DNA of 64,000 bases from Halocatena marina (GCF_023276375.1 NZ_JALLPK010000001.1:3410001-3474000), one strand, 5' to 3'; shown: positions 26,977 through 36,635, counted from the first letter of the stretch. Notes: generated by a model not told the origin, from the sequence alone. Made by a program: numbers and translations.

Positions 26977-28194
26977 CTAACTCGCTTCCGTAAGCTCTGC
27001 GAGCCGCTCTGCTCCCGATCGCGTCCCTTTTGCGAGAATGATATCGCCAGCCCGCAATTCGGTATCCGGACCTGGTGAAATAACCCATCCATCATCATCA
27101 TCATCACCGTCGTCGTCGTCGCGTGAGCCTCTGCGGACGGCGATGACGCGCATTCCAGTTTTTGTACTCACCATCTCTGTCCCGAGCGTCGCTCCGTCGA
27201 GCGTGCTTTTGGCTTCGATTTCGAGACGAATGATGATCTCATCGCTCTCTTCGACGGCTGCAGCGACCACCGAATGGGCTCCCAGTCCGTGTAAGACACC
27301 TTCGCTGATTTCGAGGGCAGCGTCGGAGATGACTTCTGTCGATTGTGCGATATGGACGAGACCGCGGAGACTGACTGGGTCATCGACCCGGCTTGCTGCT
27401 CGCAGCGTCCACGCTTCAAAGCGAGACTGGAGGGCATCGACTTCGACTTCGAGTTCGAACACTTCCCTTGCGACCTCTTCGTTGTTGAAGAGCACAGCGC
27501 CGTACGCGAGGTCGACCGCGAGTTCGCTCATATTCTTCATGAGTATGATGGAGTCGACAGCGCGCCCAACGTCCTCGATGGCCGGTTTGGTCGGTTCGGA
27601 TGTTTGATACTCTTCTCCCGTCGCCTCACTGTATACGACTGCAATTCCTTCTTCGGGTCCCCGGAGGAGCAGCACATCCTCTGCACGTAGCGTCGTCTCC
27701 TGATCCGGATTCAGCAACCATTCGCCCTGCCGGCGGATCGCAATGACGCGCACACCGGTCTCGGTTTCGAGGTGACGCTCACCGAGTGTCTGTCCGGCGA
27801 GTGCCGAATCGGCAGCGAGCTCTGCGCGGACAATCGATTCGAGTGCCTCGGGAAGTGCCGAACGAATGGCGTCGGGGAGAACGATCTCCTCTACGACGGT
27901 CTTTGCGATGTCACCTGCGGCTTCGCTGATTTTCTCTGCGGCGTCGACGACCCCGAGAACCGGTGCGAGTGCCTTGGCATCCTCCGGACTGCGGGCGGCC
28001 ATGAGGAGGCTCATTCGCGCTTTCAACCGCAACACGTCCATTCGCTGTTCTAACGCCAACACCTCCTCCGCGATGGCGCTGCTTTCGAGTAATACGGACG
28101 AGTACGAAAGGTCAATGAGGAGCTCTGCTGTGTCCTTCATCTCCGCTAGAATAACCTTCACACTGACCGGCTCGTACTCGACCTCCCTGTCCAT
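26977..28194 (-). CDS. tandem PhoU / TrkA-C domain protein
   Basis: 405 residues from the ATG at 28194 (MDREVEYEPVSVK). Two repeats are clear: each has a PhoU-like helical bundle (KDTAELLIDLSYSSVLLESS, about 15-110, and KNMSELAVDLAYGAVLFNN, about 225-320), followed by a TrkA-C (RCK_C) beta domain (HLETETGVRVIAIRRQGEWL and TKTGMRVIAVRRGS). TrkA-C domains bind ligands such as cyclic di-AMP and control potassium transport, so this is a likely soluble regulator of a potassium channel or transporter. No pore helices are present. The second TrkA-C domain has an Asp-rich insert (DDDDGDDDDDG, near 358-368). A second ATG at 28239 is possible. Confidence 0.85.
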   Translation of the reverse strand: MDREVEYEPVSVKVILAEMKDTAELLIDLSYSSVLLESSAIAEEVLALEQRMDVLRLKARMSLLMAARSPEDAKALAPVLGVVDAAEKISEAAGDIAKTVVEEIVLPDAIRSALPEALESIVRAELAADSALAGQTLGERHLETETGVRVIAIRRQGEWLLNPDQETTLRAEDVLLLRGPEEGIAVVYSEATGEEYQTSEPTKPAIEDVGRAVDSIILMKNMSELAVDLAYGAVLFNNEEVAREVFELEVEVDALQSRFEAWTLRAASRVDDPVSLRGLVHIAQSTEVISDAALEISEGVLHGLGAHSVVAAAVEESDEIIIRLEIEAKSTLDGATLGTEMVSTKTGMRVIAVRRGSRDDDDGDDDDDGWVISPGPDTELRAGDIILAKGTRSGAERLAELTEAS

Positions 28195-28319
28195 ACCTCC
28201 ATCTTTCGTATCCGATGAGAAAAGGATGCTGGCGGACACCGTGTCTTCACGCCACGTTCAGGATATTGGACTGAATTTTCACGGCTTTCATAAACAGCAC
28301 CAAATCACGACACTGTGAT

Positions 28320-29099
28320 CTATTCTGGCCTGCGGGCGATGTGGAGAAAGGATGTCGAACAAGAGAGGAACTGGCCAGTCTCATTGAGGTCCCTGAGGTC
28401 TCGTTCCCATGCTTCAATTTCTGCGTCGTCGAATGCATCGTTTGCCGCTAAAAGCTGACGTTGGACTTCGATTCCCTGTTCAATCTGATCATTGATTTCG
28501 GTTTGAATCTTTGCACGCGGAACGATCTCTTCGATGGTGAATCCCGCCTCGGGAAGTAACGCGGCGAGACGTGTCCCACGTTGTCGATCTCCCATCTCAG
28601 ATCGATAGATCTCGTCTGCGCGCTGCATTCGATCGGTTGGGGTATGCTTCACGTGCGTCCGCCTGTCCCCTGCGGTAACAGCCACTCGTCCCCCCGGCTT
28701 AATCACGCGAAAGAGCTCGTTGACGGCTGCATCGATGTCAGAAACAGCATACAACACTTGCTTGGCGATAGCGAGATGGTAGCTCTCGTCTGCGATCGGG
28801 AGGTCGGTGATGTCTCCCTGTTTGAAGGATACCTGTGACAAATCGCCACACAGGTCGGTTGCTGCAGCCAGCACCGCTTCGTTCACATCGATGCCGGTAA
28901 TGCTTCCTTTTTCACCAATGTGCTGTGCGAGGGCTGCCGTCTCAAATCCGGGACCACATCCGACAGAGAGCACCGATTCGTCAGGACGCAGGTCCAACTG
29001 ATCAATGACAAAGTCACGAAATTCCTCTTCAGTCTGGGTCGTAAGGATTCTCTCCCATCGTTCCCGTTCTTCTTCGTCGGAAGGCTTGGATTCTGTCAT
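28320..29099 (-). CDS. class I SAM-dependent methyltransferase
   Basis: A 259-residue cytoplasmic methyltransferase. The SAM-binding motif I is VLSVGCGPGFETAALAQ (about 40-56), followed by the acidic residue ending strand two (GIDVNEA), motif II/III with KQGDITDLPIADESYHLAI, and VIKPGGRVAVTAGD (motif post III). The pattern is UbiE/arsM-like, but no substrate motif is evident. A helical C-terminal tail follows (about 175-259). It is the first gene of its own unit and the neighbouring genes give no hint of the substrate. Confidence 0.82.
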   Translation of the reverse strand: MTESKPSDEEERERWERILTTQTEEEFRDFVIDQLDLRPDESVLSVGCGPGFETAALAQHIGEKGSITGIDVNEAVLAAATDLCGDLSQVSFKQGDITDLPIADESYHLAIAKQVLYAVSDIDAAVNELFRVIKPGGRVAVTAGDRRTHVKHTPTDRMQRADEIYRSEMGDRQRGTRLAALLPEAGFTIEEIVPRAKIQTEINDQIEQGIEVQRQLLAANDAFDDAEIEAWERDLRDLNETGQFLSCSTSFLHIARRPE

Positions 29100-29479
29100 C
29101 GTAGTACTCTCTCGTTTTACGTCCCAGTACCATGATGTTCGTGCAATTCTTTCGAATCAAATTATCAAGAATATAGTATCACTTTGCGTATCCCGGATGA
29201 AGGGAACACACGAACAACCCACAGATACCACAAAATCGAACGACAGAGAGCAGTTTGTCCTGGATACAGTGGAATTGTCGGATTCAGGAATCGATATGCG
29301 CCACCTCTCCAGCACACTTACTGAATCACACCACTGCTTAGAGATTTCAACACGTCTGAATAACGCTGTATGCGATCCATACGACTGTTGGTGGTCGTCC
29401 CTGTCGAATCGATCGAAATTCACCTACGACGACATTTTTTAACGAAAGAGGTATGTGATAATAATCGGTTTCGTTTCAT
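29100..29479. other. promoter region with one doubtful small frame
   Basis: These 380 bases lie between the divergent methyltransferase gene and the peptide-binding lipoprotein gene. Both promoters should lie here. The only frame of note is the plus-strand 29197-29442, listed separately with low confidence. A T-run at 29436-29441 precedes the lipoprotein gene. Confidence 0.45.
29197..29442 (+). CDS. possible small hypothetical protein
   Basis: An 81-codon frame starting at an ATG (MKGTHEQPTDTTKS) and ending just before a TAACG stop region, 37 bp upstream of the lipoprotein gene on the same strand. The residues are polar with an acidic bias (FVLDTVELSDSGIDMRHLSS, later a DPYDCWW segment), which is haloarchaeal in flavour. 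Third-position GC is only moderate. No family is recognised. It could be a chance frame. Confidence 0.25.
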   Translation: MKGTHEQPTDTTKSNDREQFVLDTVELSDSGIDMRHLSSTLTESHHCLEISTRLNNAVCDPYDCWWSSLSNRSKFTYDDIF

Positions 29480-31339
29480 ATGCACCCCGATCACGAGCGG
29501 ACAAAGAGCGCCCCCCGTGATGAGTTGGTCTCCCCTGCTCGACGGGCCCTGCTGAGAACGTTCGCCCTCGGCGGCATGGCCGCTGTCGCTGGTTGTATGG
29601 GTGGCAACGACGACAGCGACAGCGGGACAGAACAGACACCATCGAACGAGCGATCGGTCGGCGGTGAGTACGTTGTCGGCGACCAGTCCGGCGCCACGAC
29701 GTTGAACTGGCTCGCTATCAACGATCAGTCCTCAGCTGATCGCGTCCGATTAACGCTCGATACCTTGTATACAATCACATCGAAAAAGAAGATCTTTCCA
29801 CTCCTGGCCAAGGAAATCACGACTGACGACGAGCGGATCTACACCGTCACCCTTCGTGACAATCTGAAGTGGGGCGCTGGCTACGGTCGGATGACCGCCG
29901 AGGACTGGGTGTACGAAATCAAGAACGTCTTCCAAGCGGAGGAGAACTGGACTGGCTATACAAATCGGCGCCACTGGTTTCACAACGGCTCCCCCATCCC
30001 GGTCGAAGTGACCAGCGAACTGCGTTTTGAAATCAGTCTCCCTGAACCCGATCCAGAATACCTACTGCGGCCGGGTCTTTCGGAAGCGTGGTGCATACCA
30101 AAAGCGTTACTGAGACAGTACGTCCCCACGAGAGACAGCGAAGGACTCAATCAGGACCCAGAAATCAACGAACTCGCCTACACCGGGAATCTCGGCCCAT
30201 ACACGTTCGAGCGCTCGAACCAGAACACGTCGTTCGTCGCACAGCGAAACGAGGAATATTATCTCCGCGACAGCGACGTTCCCGAAGCGTGGAGCGGGTC
30301 CCCCTACTACGATAGCTACACCTACAGGGTCATTCCGGATCAGAATGCACGGCTTTCGGCTCTCCAGAAGGGCAACATCACCAGCACCAGCATCCCGCTA
30401 TCGAGCGCCCGGAAATTTCAGGGAATGGATGACGTCACGGTACAAGCCATCAAGCAGCCGTATTTGACACCTATCTGCTATAACATGCGACGGAACGGAT
30501 GGTCACAACTTCGAAAGCAGTCGGTCCGTCATGCGCTTTCGTATGCTGTAGACAAGACCAAAGTCGCTCAGGACATCTTCCGTGGCTTCTCGGACGTGAC
30601 GCACACGTTCCAGCCACGGTGGTCAGACTGGTACGACGGTTCAAAGATCATCAAGACGGGTGTCGGCAAGAGCAACGACATCGAGACAGCGCGCTCGAAG
30701 CTGAAAGCGGGATTGCAGGGGACGGAGTATGCGTACGACGACACGATGCTCACGGGACCGGACGGCAGTACCGTGACGTTGAAACTCGTCATCACGCAGA
30801 CGAGTACGACGATCAAAACGTTCGCTCAGTATCTCGCCCGAGCGTACGGGAAGCTCGGGTTCAACATCGAAATCGAACCCGTGGCCTTCGATACGCTCAC
30901 GAGCAACTATCTCAACAACAGCTATCAGGGGAGTGGAAGACCGAAATGGAACGTTAGTCCGACCAACGGCGGCGGTCGTGACGAATCAGTGAGCGAAGTG
31001 CCGTGGGATCTGTGTCTCGGGGCCACTCTCAACATCTATCCGCTCACGCCGTCGAGCACGGAGATGTTCTTCACGAAACGGGGACGGGCGAACTACACCG
31101 GCTACTATCCGACGGCCGATCTCAAATCGCTCTACGATGCGGCGCGGAGCGAAACTGACGAGAAACGGCGACGAAAACTGTACGCTGAAATTTTCGGAAC
31201 ATTGAGCGAAGAGCAGCCGTACAACTTCGTGATCACGGGCAGGGACATCTACGGGTATCGAGACACCGTCCACGGATCCAGAGGGCGTCAGTACCTCGCA
31301 AACTGGAACAGACAGACGTGGTATCGCAACACACAGTGA
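29480..31339 (+). CDS. extracellular peptide-binding lipoprotein (SBP family 5)
   Basis: The 619-residue solute receptor of an oligopeptide/dipeptide-type ABC importer. The N-terminus has a twin-arginine-like signal (SPARRALLRTFALGG) and a lipobox (AAVAGC near residue 39), so it is anchored outside the cell. Family 5 features are the KWGAGYGRMTAEDWVYEIKN stretch near 120-150, VRHALSYAVDKTKVAQDIF near 350 and a long C-terminal lobe. No permease or ATPase genes lie beside it, so it is an orphan receptor that must use a transporter encoded elsewhere. Confidence 0.88.
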   Translation: MHPDHERTKSAPRDELVSPARRALLRTFALGGMAAVAGCMGGNDDSDSGTEQTPSNERSVGGEYVVGDQSGATTLNWLAINDQSSADRVRLTLDTLYTITSKKKIFPLLAKEITTDDERIYTVTLRDNLKWGAGYGRMTAEDWVYEIKNVFQAEENWTGYTNRRHWFHNGSPIPVEVTSELRFEISLPEPDPEYLLRPGLSEAWCIPKALLRQYVPTRDSEGLNQDPEINELAYTGNLGPYTFERSNQNTSFVAQRNEEYYLRDSDVPEAWSGSPYYDSYTYRVIPDQNARLSALQKGNITSTSIPLSSARKFQGMDDVTVQAIKQPYLTPICYNMRRNGWSQLRKQSVRHALSYAVDKTKVAQDIFRGFSDVTHTFQPRWSDWYDGSKIIKTGVGKSNDIETARSKLKAGLQGTEYAYDDTMLTGPDGSTVTLKLVITQTSTTIKTFAQYLARAYGKLGFNIEIEPVAFDTLTSNYLNNSYQGSGRPKWNVSPTNGGGRDESVSEVPWDLCLGATLNIYPLTPSSTEMFFTKRGRANYTGYYPTADLKSLYDAARSETDEKRRRKLYAEIFGTLSEEQPYNFVITGRDIYGYRDTVHGSRGRQYLANWNRQTWYRNTQ

Positions 31340-31409
31340 GTGGACGCGAGCGCTTTTCTACCCGTCAGCGTTTGGCGTTGAAGAGACAGGAACTCAAGCA
31401 CACAGACGC

Positions 31410-32225
31410 TTATCCCGTTTGGAACGAGTAATCGAGCGCCGGTGCGCTGTGCGTGAGCGATCCCATGGAGATAACATCGACACCGGTTGTCGCGTAGTCG
31501 GGAACGTCCGCAATGGTGATACCACCACTCGTTTCGCTGAGAACGGCATCAGGAAGCATCGTGACGCCGTGTTCTACGTCTCGTGGTGACATATTGTCGA
31601 ACAGTACGATGTCTGCTCCTGAATCGGCCGCTCGCGCGCCGTCCTCGGGCGTTTCGACTTCCACCTCGATCTTTGTCGCAAACGACGCTCGTTCGCTCAG
31701 GCGTTCGATGGCTCGTTCCATCCCCAGTTCGGCGATGTGATTGTCCTTTACCATCACCATGTGCGAGAGATCGAGTCGATGGGTGTCGCCGCCGCCGGCG
31801 ACGACAGCGCGCTTTTCGAGGCCACGCAGCCCAGGCGTCGTCTTCCGGGTGCAGGCTATTTCGACTGTGTCGCTCACTTCGCGGGCGGCATCGACTGCCG
31901 CTCGAGTGCGCGTTGCGATCCCCGATGCGTGGGCGACGATATTGACAGCGCAGCGCTCGCCCCGAAGTACCTCGCGGGCCGCCCCATCCACCGTTAGCAC
32001 GACTGTCCCGCTCTCGATACGATCGCCCTCCGCCACTCGGAATTCGATTTCGATGTCTGGATCGAGATACGCAAACACGGCACTCGCGGCTTCGAGTCCA
32101 GCACTAACCCCCGCCTCCTTCGCAACGAGACGACCGGTCGTCTCCCCTGGCACCTGATTGGTGACATCGTGATGGCCGAGGTCCTCCCTCAGCCACGCTT
32201 CGATCTGGCTTCGATCAATCAGCAT
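31410..32225 (-). CDS. nadC: nicotinate-nucleotide pyrophosphorylase (carboxylating)
   Basis: Converts quinolinate and phosphoribosyl pyrophosphate to nicotinate mononucleotide, the third step of NAD synthesis from aspartate. 271 residues from the ATG at 32225 (MLIDRSQIEAWLREDLGHHD), which overlaps the nadB stop by 11 bases. Signature segments are GERCAVNIVAHASGIATRTR, the ARKTTPGLR equivalent CTRKTTPGLRGLEKRAV with active-site Arg and Lys, MVMVKDNHI, and EVEVETPEDGARAADSGAD. The last gene of the nadA-nadB-nadC operon. Confidence 0.96.
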   Translation of the reverse strand: MLIDRSQIEAWLREDLGHHDVTNQVPGETTGRLVAKEAGVSAGLEAASAVFAYLDPDIEIEFRVAEGDRIESGTVVLTVDGAAREVLRGERCAVNIVAHASGIATRTRAAVDAAREVSDTVEIACTRKTTPGLRGLEKRAVVAGGGDTHRLDLSHMVMVKDNHIAELGMERAIERLSERASFATKIEVEVETPEDGARAADSGADIVLFDNMSPRDVEHGVTMLPDAVLSETSGGITIADVPDYATTGVDVISMGSLTHSAPALDYSFQTG

Positions 32226-33693
32226 GTGGCGTCTGCTCCTCGCTGAGGTAGTGACAGCCACTCGACGTGGGATTCTCAGCAGCAGCACGGGCAATGAGGA
32301 GTGCCGTCACGCTTTGTCCGCGGAGTTCGTAGAGTTCGCGCGACGTTCGGGTACGGATGTAGGCATCAACTTCCCCTTTCAACCGCCGTAGAACCCCTGT
32401 TGCCCGCTTGAGTTCTTCTGGTGTTCGTTCGAGTCCGACGTGTTCGTCCATCACCCGTCGCAGACGAACGGACTTCTCCTCGGCAAAGCGCGCTGGAAGC
32501 GCCGGATCACGGTCGAGTAGTTCAGGTGCTTCGATCGGCTGTGGATCGAATCCAGCGGCAGCACCGCCTGCCCGCAGGCCCCAGACTAAGCCTTCGAGCA
32601 AACTCGTACTGGCGAGACGATTTGCGCCGTGAACGCCGGTGTGCGAACACTCCCCGACGGCGAACAGTCGATCCAGCGACGCTCGTCCCTCGCTATCGAC
32701 GGCAATGCCGCCACAGAGGAAGTGCTCGGCTGGTGCGACCGGAATTCCTGCGTCCCAGTCCACACCGCGCGATTCGCACATCTGTGCGAGATCGGGAAAC
32801 ACAGTTGCGAAATCGAACGGAGAAACGTCTAACGTCACCTTTCCCGTCCGGTCGCGCTCTCGGGCGACGGCCCGAGCGACCACATCCCGCGGGGCGAGTT
32901 CTGCGTCCGGGTGACAGTCGGGCATGAATCGCTCACCATCGTTGTTACGCAGAACGGCCCCGTCCCCGCGAACGGCCTCGCTGACGAGGAACGGATCCTC
33001 ACCAACACACACGGTTGGATGAAACTGTACGTACTCCATATCTTGCAGCTCGGCTCCTGCGAGCGCCGCCATCGCAATGCCGTCGCCGGTCGAGCCGTCT
33101 GGATTCGTCGACTGCGGATAGAGCGCACCAACTCCACCCGTCGCAAGAACGGTCGAACCAGCGAATGTTGGTTCGATTTCGCCATCGGATTCGAGGTACG
33201 CTCCGTGAACGCGCCCCTCATGCGTAATGAGTTCGAGCGCGGCCGTGTCCTGTCGAATTTCGACCGACGGGAGCTCCGCGAGATGCGAGAGGAACGGGCC
33301 GAGAATGTGTCGTCCAGTGCTCGCATCGACGTGGAGGATGCGCCGGGTCGAATGTGCGGCTTCGCGTCCGTAGTCGTATCCGGCATCGTCCGCATCGAAC
33401 GACACGTCGAGCGTCTCGAACAGTACGCTCTCGACTGCTGTGCGCGCGTTTTCGACGAGTACGTCCACTGCATCGGGATCGGCGGTGTCGTCGCTGGCTG
33501 AAAGAATATCCTGCTTGAACGAGTCGGGATCATCGCGAGTGACGGCGATGCCACCCTGTGCCCACCACGAGGATGCGTGTTCTGGCTCGGTGGCCTTCGT
33601 TGCAAGTGTGACCCGTGCGCCCTCGCGTGCAGCTGCGAGCGCCGCCGCACAGCCCGCGATCCCACTTCCGACGACGAGCACGTCCGTTTTCAT
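32215..33693 (-). CDS. nadB: L-aspartate oxidase
   Basis: A flavoprotein that oxidises aspartate to iminoaspartate for NAD synthesis. 492 residues from the ATG at 33693; a GTG at 33702 would overlap the nadA stop. The FAD fold is at the N-terminus (VLVVGSGIAGCAAALAAAREG). Further conserved parts are ASSWWAQGGIAV near residue 45, the GGVGALYPQSTNPDGSTGDG loop, EYVQFHPT and the C-terminal GANRLASTSLLEGLVWG. The C-terminal helical domain is present (HVGLERTPEELKRAT). The middle gene of the nad operon, passing its product to NadA. Confidence 0.96.
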   Translation of the reverse strand: MKTDVLVVGSGIAGCAAALAAAREGARVTLATKATEPEHASSWWAQGGIAVTRDDPDSFKQDILSASDDTADPDAVDVLVENARTAVESVLFETLDVSFDADDAGYDYGREAAHSTRRILHVDASTGRHILGPFLSHLAELPSVEIRQDTAALELITHEGRVHGAYLESDGEIEPTFAGSTVLATGGVGALYPQSTNPDGSTGDGIAMAALAGAELQDMEYVQFHPTVCVGEDPFLVSEAVRGDGAVLRNNDGERFMPDCHPDAELAPRDVVARAVARERDRTGKVTLDVSPFDFATVFPDLAQMCESRGVDWDAGIPVAPAEHFLCGGIAVDSEGRASLDRLFAVGECSHTGVHGANRLASTSLLEGLVWGLRAGGAAAGFDPQPIEAPELLDRDPALPARFAEEKSVRLRRVMDEHVGLERTPEELKRATGVLRRLKGEVDAYIRTRTSRELYELRGQSVTALLIARAAAENPTSSGCHYLSEEQTPHAD

Positions 33694-33698
33694 ACTGA

Positions 33699-34832
33699 TC
33701 ACACCTCGAGCATCCGATCAAGTGCGATCTGTGCGAGTTCTTTCTCTTCGGGTGCGACTGAAATGACGTTGCGCTCGCGGCCAGCCGCCAACTCCTCAAA
33801 CACCCATGTCAGGTAGTTTGGATCGACTTGGCGCATCGCGTTGCAGTCCATGCAAGCATCGCCGCACAACGGCACGACGTTCACGTCCGGGTGCCACCGT
33901 TGGAGATGGTTTGTGAGGTGGATCTCGGTGCCGATCGCCCACGTTTCCCCCGGCTCGGCGTTCGCCACGGTGTCACAGATCGTCGATGTACTTCCCGCCA
34001 CATCAGCCGCCTCGACGACCTCACGTCGACATTCGGGATGAACGATAACGTTCGCGTCTGAATACTCCGCGCGAACCTGTTCGATGTGTTCGACGCGGAA
34101 CCGTTCGTGAACCTGACAGTAGCCGTCCCAGAGGATGATATCTGATTGTGCGACCTCATCAGTGTCCTTGCCCTCTGGATCCCATGGATCCCACTCGGCG
34201 ATCGCATCTTCCATCCCGAGTCGGTAGGCGGTGTTCTCTCCGAGATGCTTGTCTGGGAGGAACAGCACCTTATCCCCGCGCTCAAGTGCCCACTCGAACG
34301 CGTGGTGAGCGTTCGAGGAGGTGCACACCAACCCGCCCTGCTGCGCGCAGAACGCCTTCAGATCGGCGTAGGAGTTCATGTACGTGATCGGAATAATGTT
34401 CGCGTCGGGCGCACTGCTGGTTATCTCGGCCCACGCCGCATCGACTTGTAACGCCTCGGCCATTCCGGCCATCGGACAGGAGGCTTCCATCGATGGCAGA
34501 ATCACCGTCTGATCGTCATCCGTGATGATATCGGCGCTTTCAGCCATGAACGTCACTCCACAAAACACCACATAGGGTGCGTCGGCCTCCGCAGCGCGCT
34601 TGCTCAACTCGTAGGAATCACCGATGAAATCAGCGTGCTCGACGATCTCGCGGCGCTGGTAGTTGTGCCCGAGCACGATGACATCCTCACCCAACTCCTC
34701 CCGAGCCGCAGCGATGCGCTCGGTTCGCTCAGTCTCTGACAACCCCCGGTACGTGGGCGGAAGCTGCTCCAGGTTGTCGTATTTGAAGAGACTGAGTTCA
34801 GTTTCGAACTCTGTAGTTTCCATTTCAGCCAT
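33699..34832 (-). CDS. nadA: quinolinate synthase
   Basis: Condenses iminoaspartate with dihydroxyacetone phosphate to form quinolinate, using a [4Fe-4S] cluster. 377 residues, the normal size. Conserved segments are VIVLGHNYQRREIVEHADFIGDS (substrate-binding His and Tyr), SMEASCPMAG, VHPECRREVVEAADVAGSTS and GDACMDCNAMRQ near the C-terminus, which carries cluster cysteines. It heads the nadA-nadB-nadC transcript. AT-rich DNA at 34833-34930 probably holds the promoter. Confidence 0.96.
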   Translation of the reverse strand: MAEMETTEFETELSLFKYDNLEQLPPTYRGLSETERTERIAAAREELGEDVIVLGHNYQRREIVEHADFIGDSYELSKRAAEADAPYVVFCGVTFMAESADIITDDDQTVILPSMEASCPMAGMAEALQVDAAWAEITSSAPDANIIPITYMNSYADLKAFCAQQGGLVCTSSNAHHAFEWALERGDKVLFLPDKHLGENTAYRLGMEDAIAEWDPWDPEGKDTDEVAQSDIILWDGYCQVHERFRVEHIEQVRAEYSDANVIVHPECRREVVEAADVAGSTSTICDTVANAEPGETWAIGTEIHLTNHLQRWHPDVNVVPLCGDACMDCNAMRQVDPNYLTWVFEELAAGRERNVISVAPEEKELAQIALDRMLEV

Positions 34833-35075
34833 TGATCGGCACCGAAGTTACTCTATCAAAGAAGGCTACGATTGATAAACTTTTTTCTTCAAAAGCAGCC
34901 TTCATTGGCAATATTTTCGACTATCTGTGTAACTGGACAGACGCAAGGACGATACGTACGGATTGTTGAGTCCGTAGTAATAATTTGTGCTTGTATGGGA
35001 TACTATCTCTGCGGTCTGTCACCGTCGCATGAATTCTTTCTGATATGGTAACATAAGTCCCATGTGATACCGTCC

Positions 35076-36635
35076 TCAATTGCCTCGATTCCGGTAGACG
35101 ACCGTTCCGTCGACGATGGTGGTGGTAACGTTGATGTCGGCGATTTGATCGGGATCGATTGCCCATGGAGATTGGTCGAGTGCGACGAAGTCAGCGCGTG
35201 CACCGACTTCGATGGTTCCCAATCGGTTCTCGTCGAATCCAGCGTAGGCCGCTCCGTTTGTGTACGCCCGCAGTGCTTCAGTAACGGTGAGTCGCTGTTC
35301 TTCTGCGGGGGCAGTGACGGCTTGCTGGATCCCAAACAGCGGGTCCAATGGCATACAGTCACTCCCGAACGCGAGGGGAACGCCCGCATCGAGCAGCGCA
35401 CGATAGCGATTCGTCTCGTCTGCTCGCTCTCGTCCGAGTCGTTCTTCGTAGAGGCCGCCTTCGCGTGCCCACTTGAGGAAATTCGGTTGAACAGACGCGA
35501 CAATGTCACTATCGGCGAATCGTTCGATGAGTTCGTCAGTTGAAAGCTCAGCGTGCTCGATACGTGCTCGATGTTCGCGTGTCGCGGCCGCATCGTACGC
35601 GTCGAGCACCGCTTCAATCGCTGCATCACCGATAGCGTGAGCGGTGAACTGGAATCCTGCTTCATCCGCCTGCTGAACGAGTTCGTGCAGTTCCTCGGGA
35701 TCGACGACCCATTGGCCGGTTCCACCATTCTCGTACGGTTCGGATAATTTAGCGGTTCGAGCGCCGATGCTCCCGTCGGTGAAGCTCTTTATTCCACCAA
35801 CGCGGACGAATTCGCTTCCATGGTTTGTCGTCGATCCGACGTCGCAGAGCGCATTGAGATGATCGCTCCAGTAGTTGATTCGCACCCGGAGATCAAGCTT
35901 TCCCTTACTATCGAGTTCGCGGTAGACTCGCGGTGCATTCGACTGTCGCACCATATCGTGGACGCCCGTAATACCGAGTTCGTTGGCGCGGTCGCAGGCT
36001 GCCGTGATGAGCGCACGCATTTCGTCGTGATCCGGGTTCGTCTCTTGGTAGATGACCGAAAGCGCATCCTCGCTAACGACGCCCGTCGGTTCGCCCTCTG
36101 ACGTGCGGACATCGTCCGCAGGCATCTCCGAAGCGTAGCGATCGACTGCAACCGAGTTAAGGCTCGCAGTGTGCATGTCTTCGCGAAAGGCAGCAATCGG
36201 ACGCGTCTCACTCACCTGATCGAGATCCTCGCGCGTCAAGTATCGCCGCTCGTCCCAATCACTCTCGTCGTAGCGGTAGCCGAGAATCCATTCACTCTCG
36301 TTATCATACTTCTGATCGTGGTCGTCGTTGGACTGGTCCTCACGCAGCAGTGAAACGGCTTCTTCGGCGGATGTCGCTCCCGAGAGATCGGTGTAAACGA
36401 GATATCGTCCGACCATTTCCATATGGGTGTGCGCGTCGATGAAGCCCGGCAATAGGATGTCACCATCGAGGTCAATGACTGTCGTGTCGACTCCTTCGAG
36501 GAATTCGATCTCGTAGTTCCTGTCGATCCGAATGATCTCGCCATCACGGATGGCGAGTGCCTCGTGTGTTTCATCAGGTGTGGTGAGCGTGTGTATCTCC
36601 GCGTTGATAATGATGCAGTCTGCGGCGTCGGTCAT
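35076..36635 (-). CDS. YtcJ-type amidohydrolase
   Basis: A 519-residue metal-dependent hydrolase of the amidohydrolase superfamily, YtcJ branch. The metal-binding GFIDAHTHMEMVGRY motif is near residue 65, the FTDGSIGARTAKLSEPY segment near 285, the HAIGDAAIEAVLDAY metal region near 330 and GSDCMPLDPLFGIQQAVT (catalytic Asp) near 430. Members act on amide or ester bonds in varied organic compounds, so the substrate cannot be called. The start MTDAADCIIINAEIHTL fits. It is transcribed alone, divergent from the GbsR-like regulator. Confidence 0.88.
   Translation of the reverse strand: MTDAADCIIINAEIHTLTTPDETHEALAIRDGEIIRIDRNYEIEFLEGVDTTVIDLDGDILLPGFIDAHTHMEMVGRYLVYTDLSGATSAEEAVSLLREDQSNDDHDQKYDNESEWILGYRYDESDWDERRYLTREDLDQVSETRPIAAFREDMHTASLNSVAVDRYASEMPADDVRTSEGEPTGVVSEDALSVIYQETNPDHDEMRALITAACDRANELGITGVHDMVRQSNAPRVYRELDSKGKLDLRVRINYWSDHLNALCDVGSTTNHGSEFVRVGGIKSFTDGSIGARTAKLSEPYENGGTGQWVVDPEELHELVQQADEAGFQFTAHAIGDAAIEAVLDAYDAAATREHRARIEHAELSTDELIERFADSDIVASVQPNFLKWAREGGLYEERLGRERADETNRYRALLDAGVPLAFGSDCMPLDPLFGIQQAVTAPAEEQRLTVTEALRAYTNGAAYAGFDENRLGTIEVGARADFVALDQSPWAIDPDQIADINVTTTIVDGTVVYRNRGN

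Noticed and set aside
27038..27607. Plus-strand frame with a long Ser run across the PhoU/TrkA-C gene
   Set aside because: It is the antisense shadow of the Asp repeats and coding frame of the minus-strand gene.
26977..28194. PhoU of the pst system
   Set aside because: It has PhoU-like bundles but also TrkA-C domains, is 405 residues long and is far from the pst genes.
34833..35075. Small gene between nadA and the amidohydrolase gene
   Set aside because: Only short frames without coding character. The part next to nadA is AT-rich as expected for its promoter.
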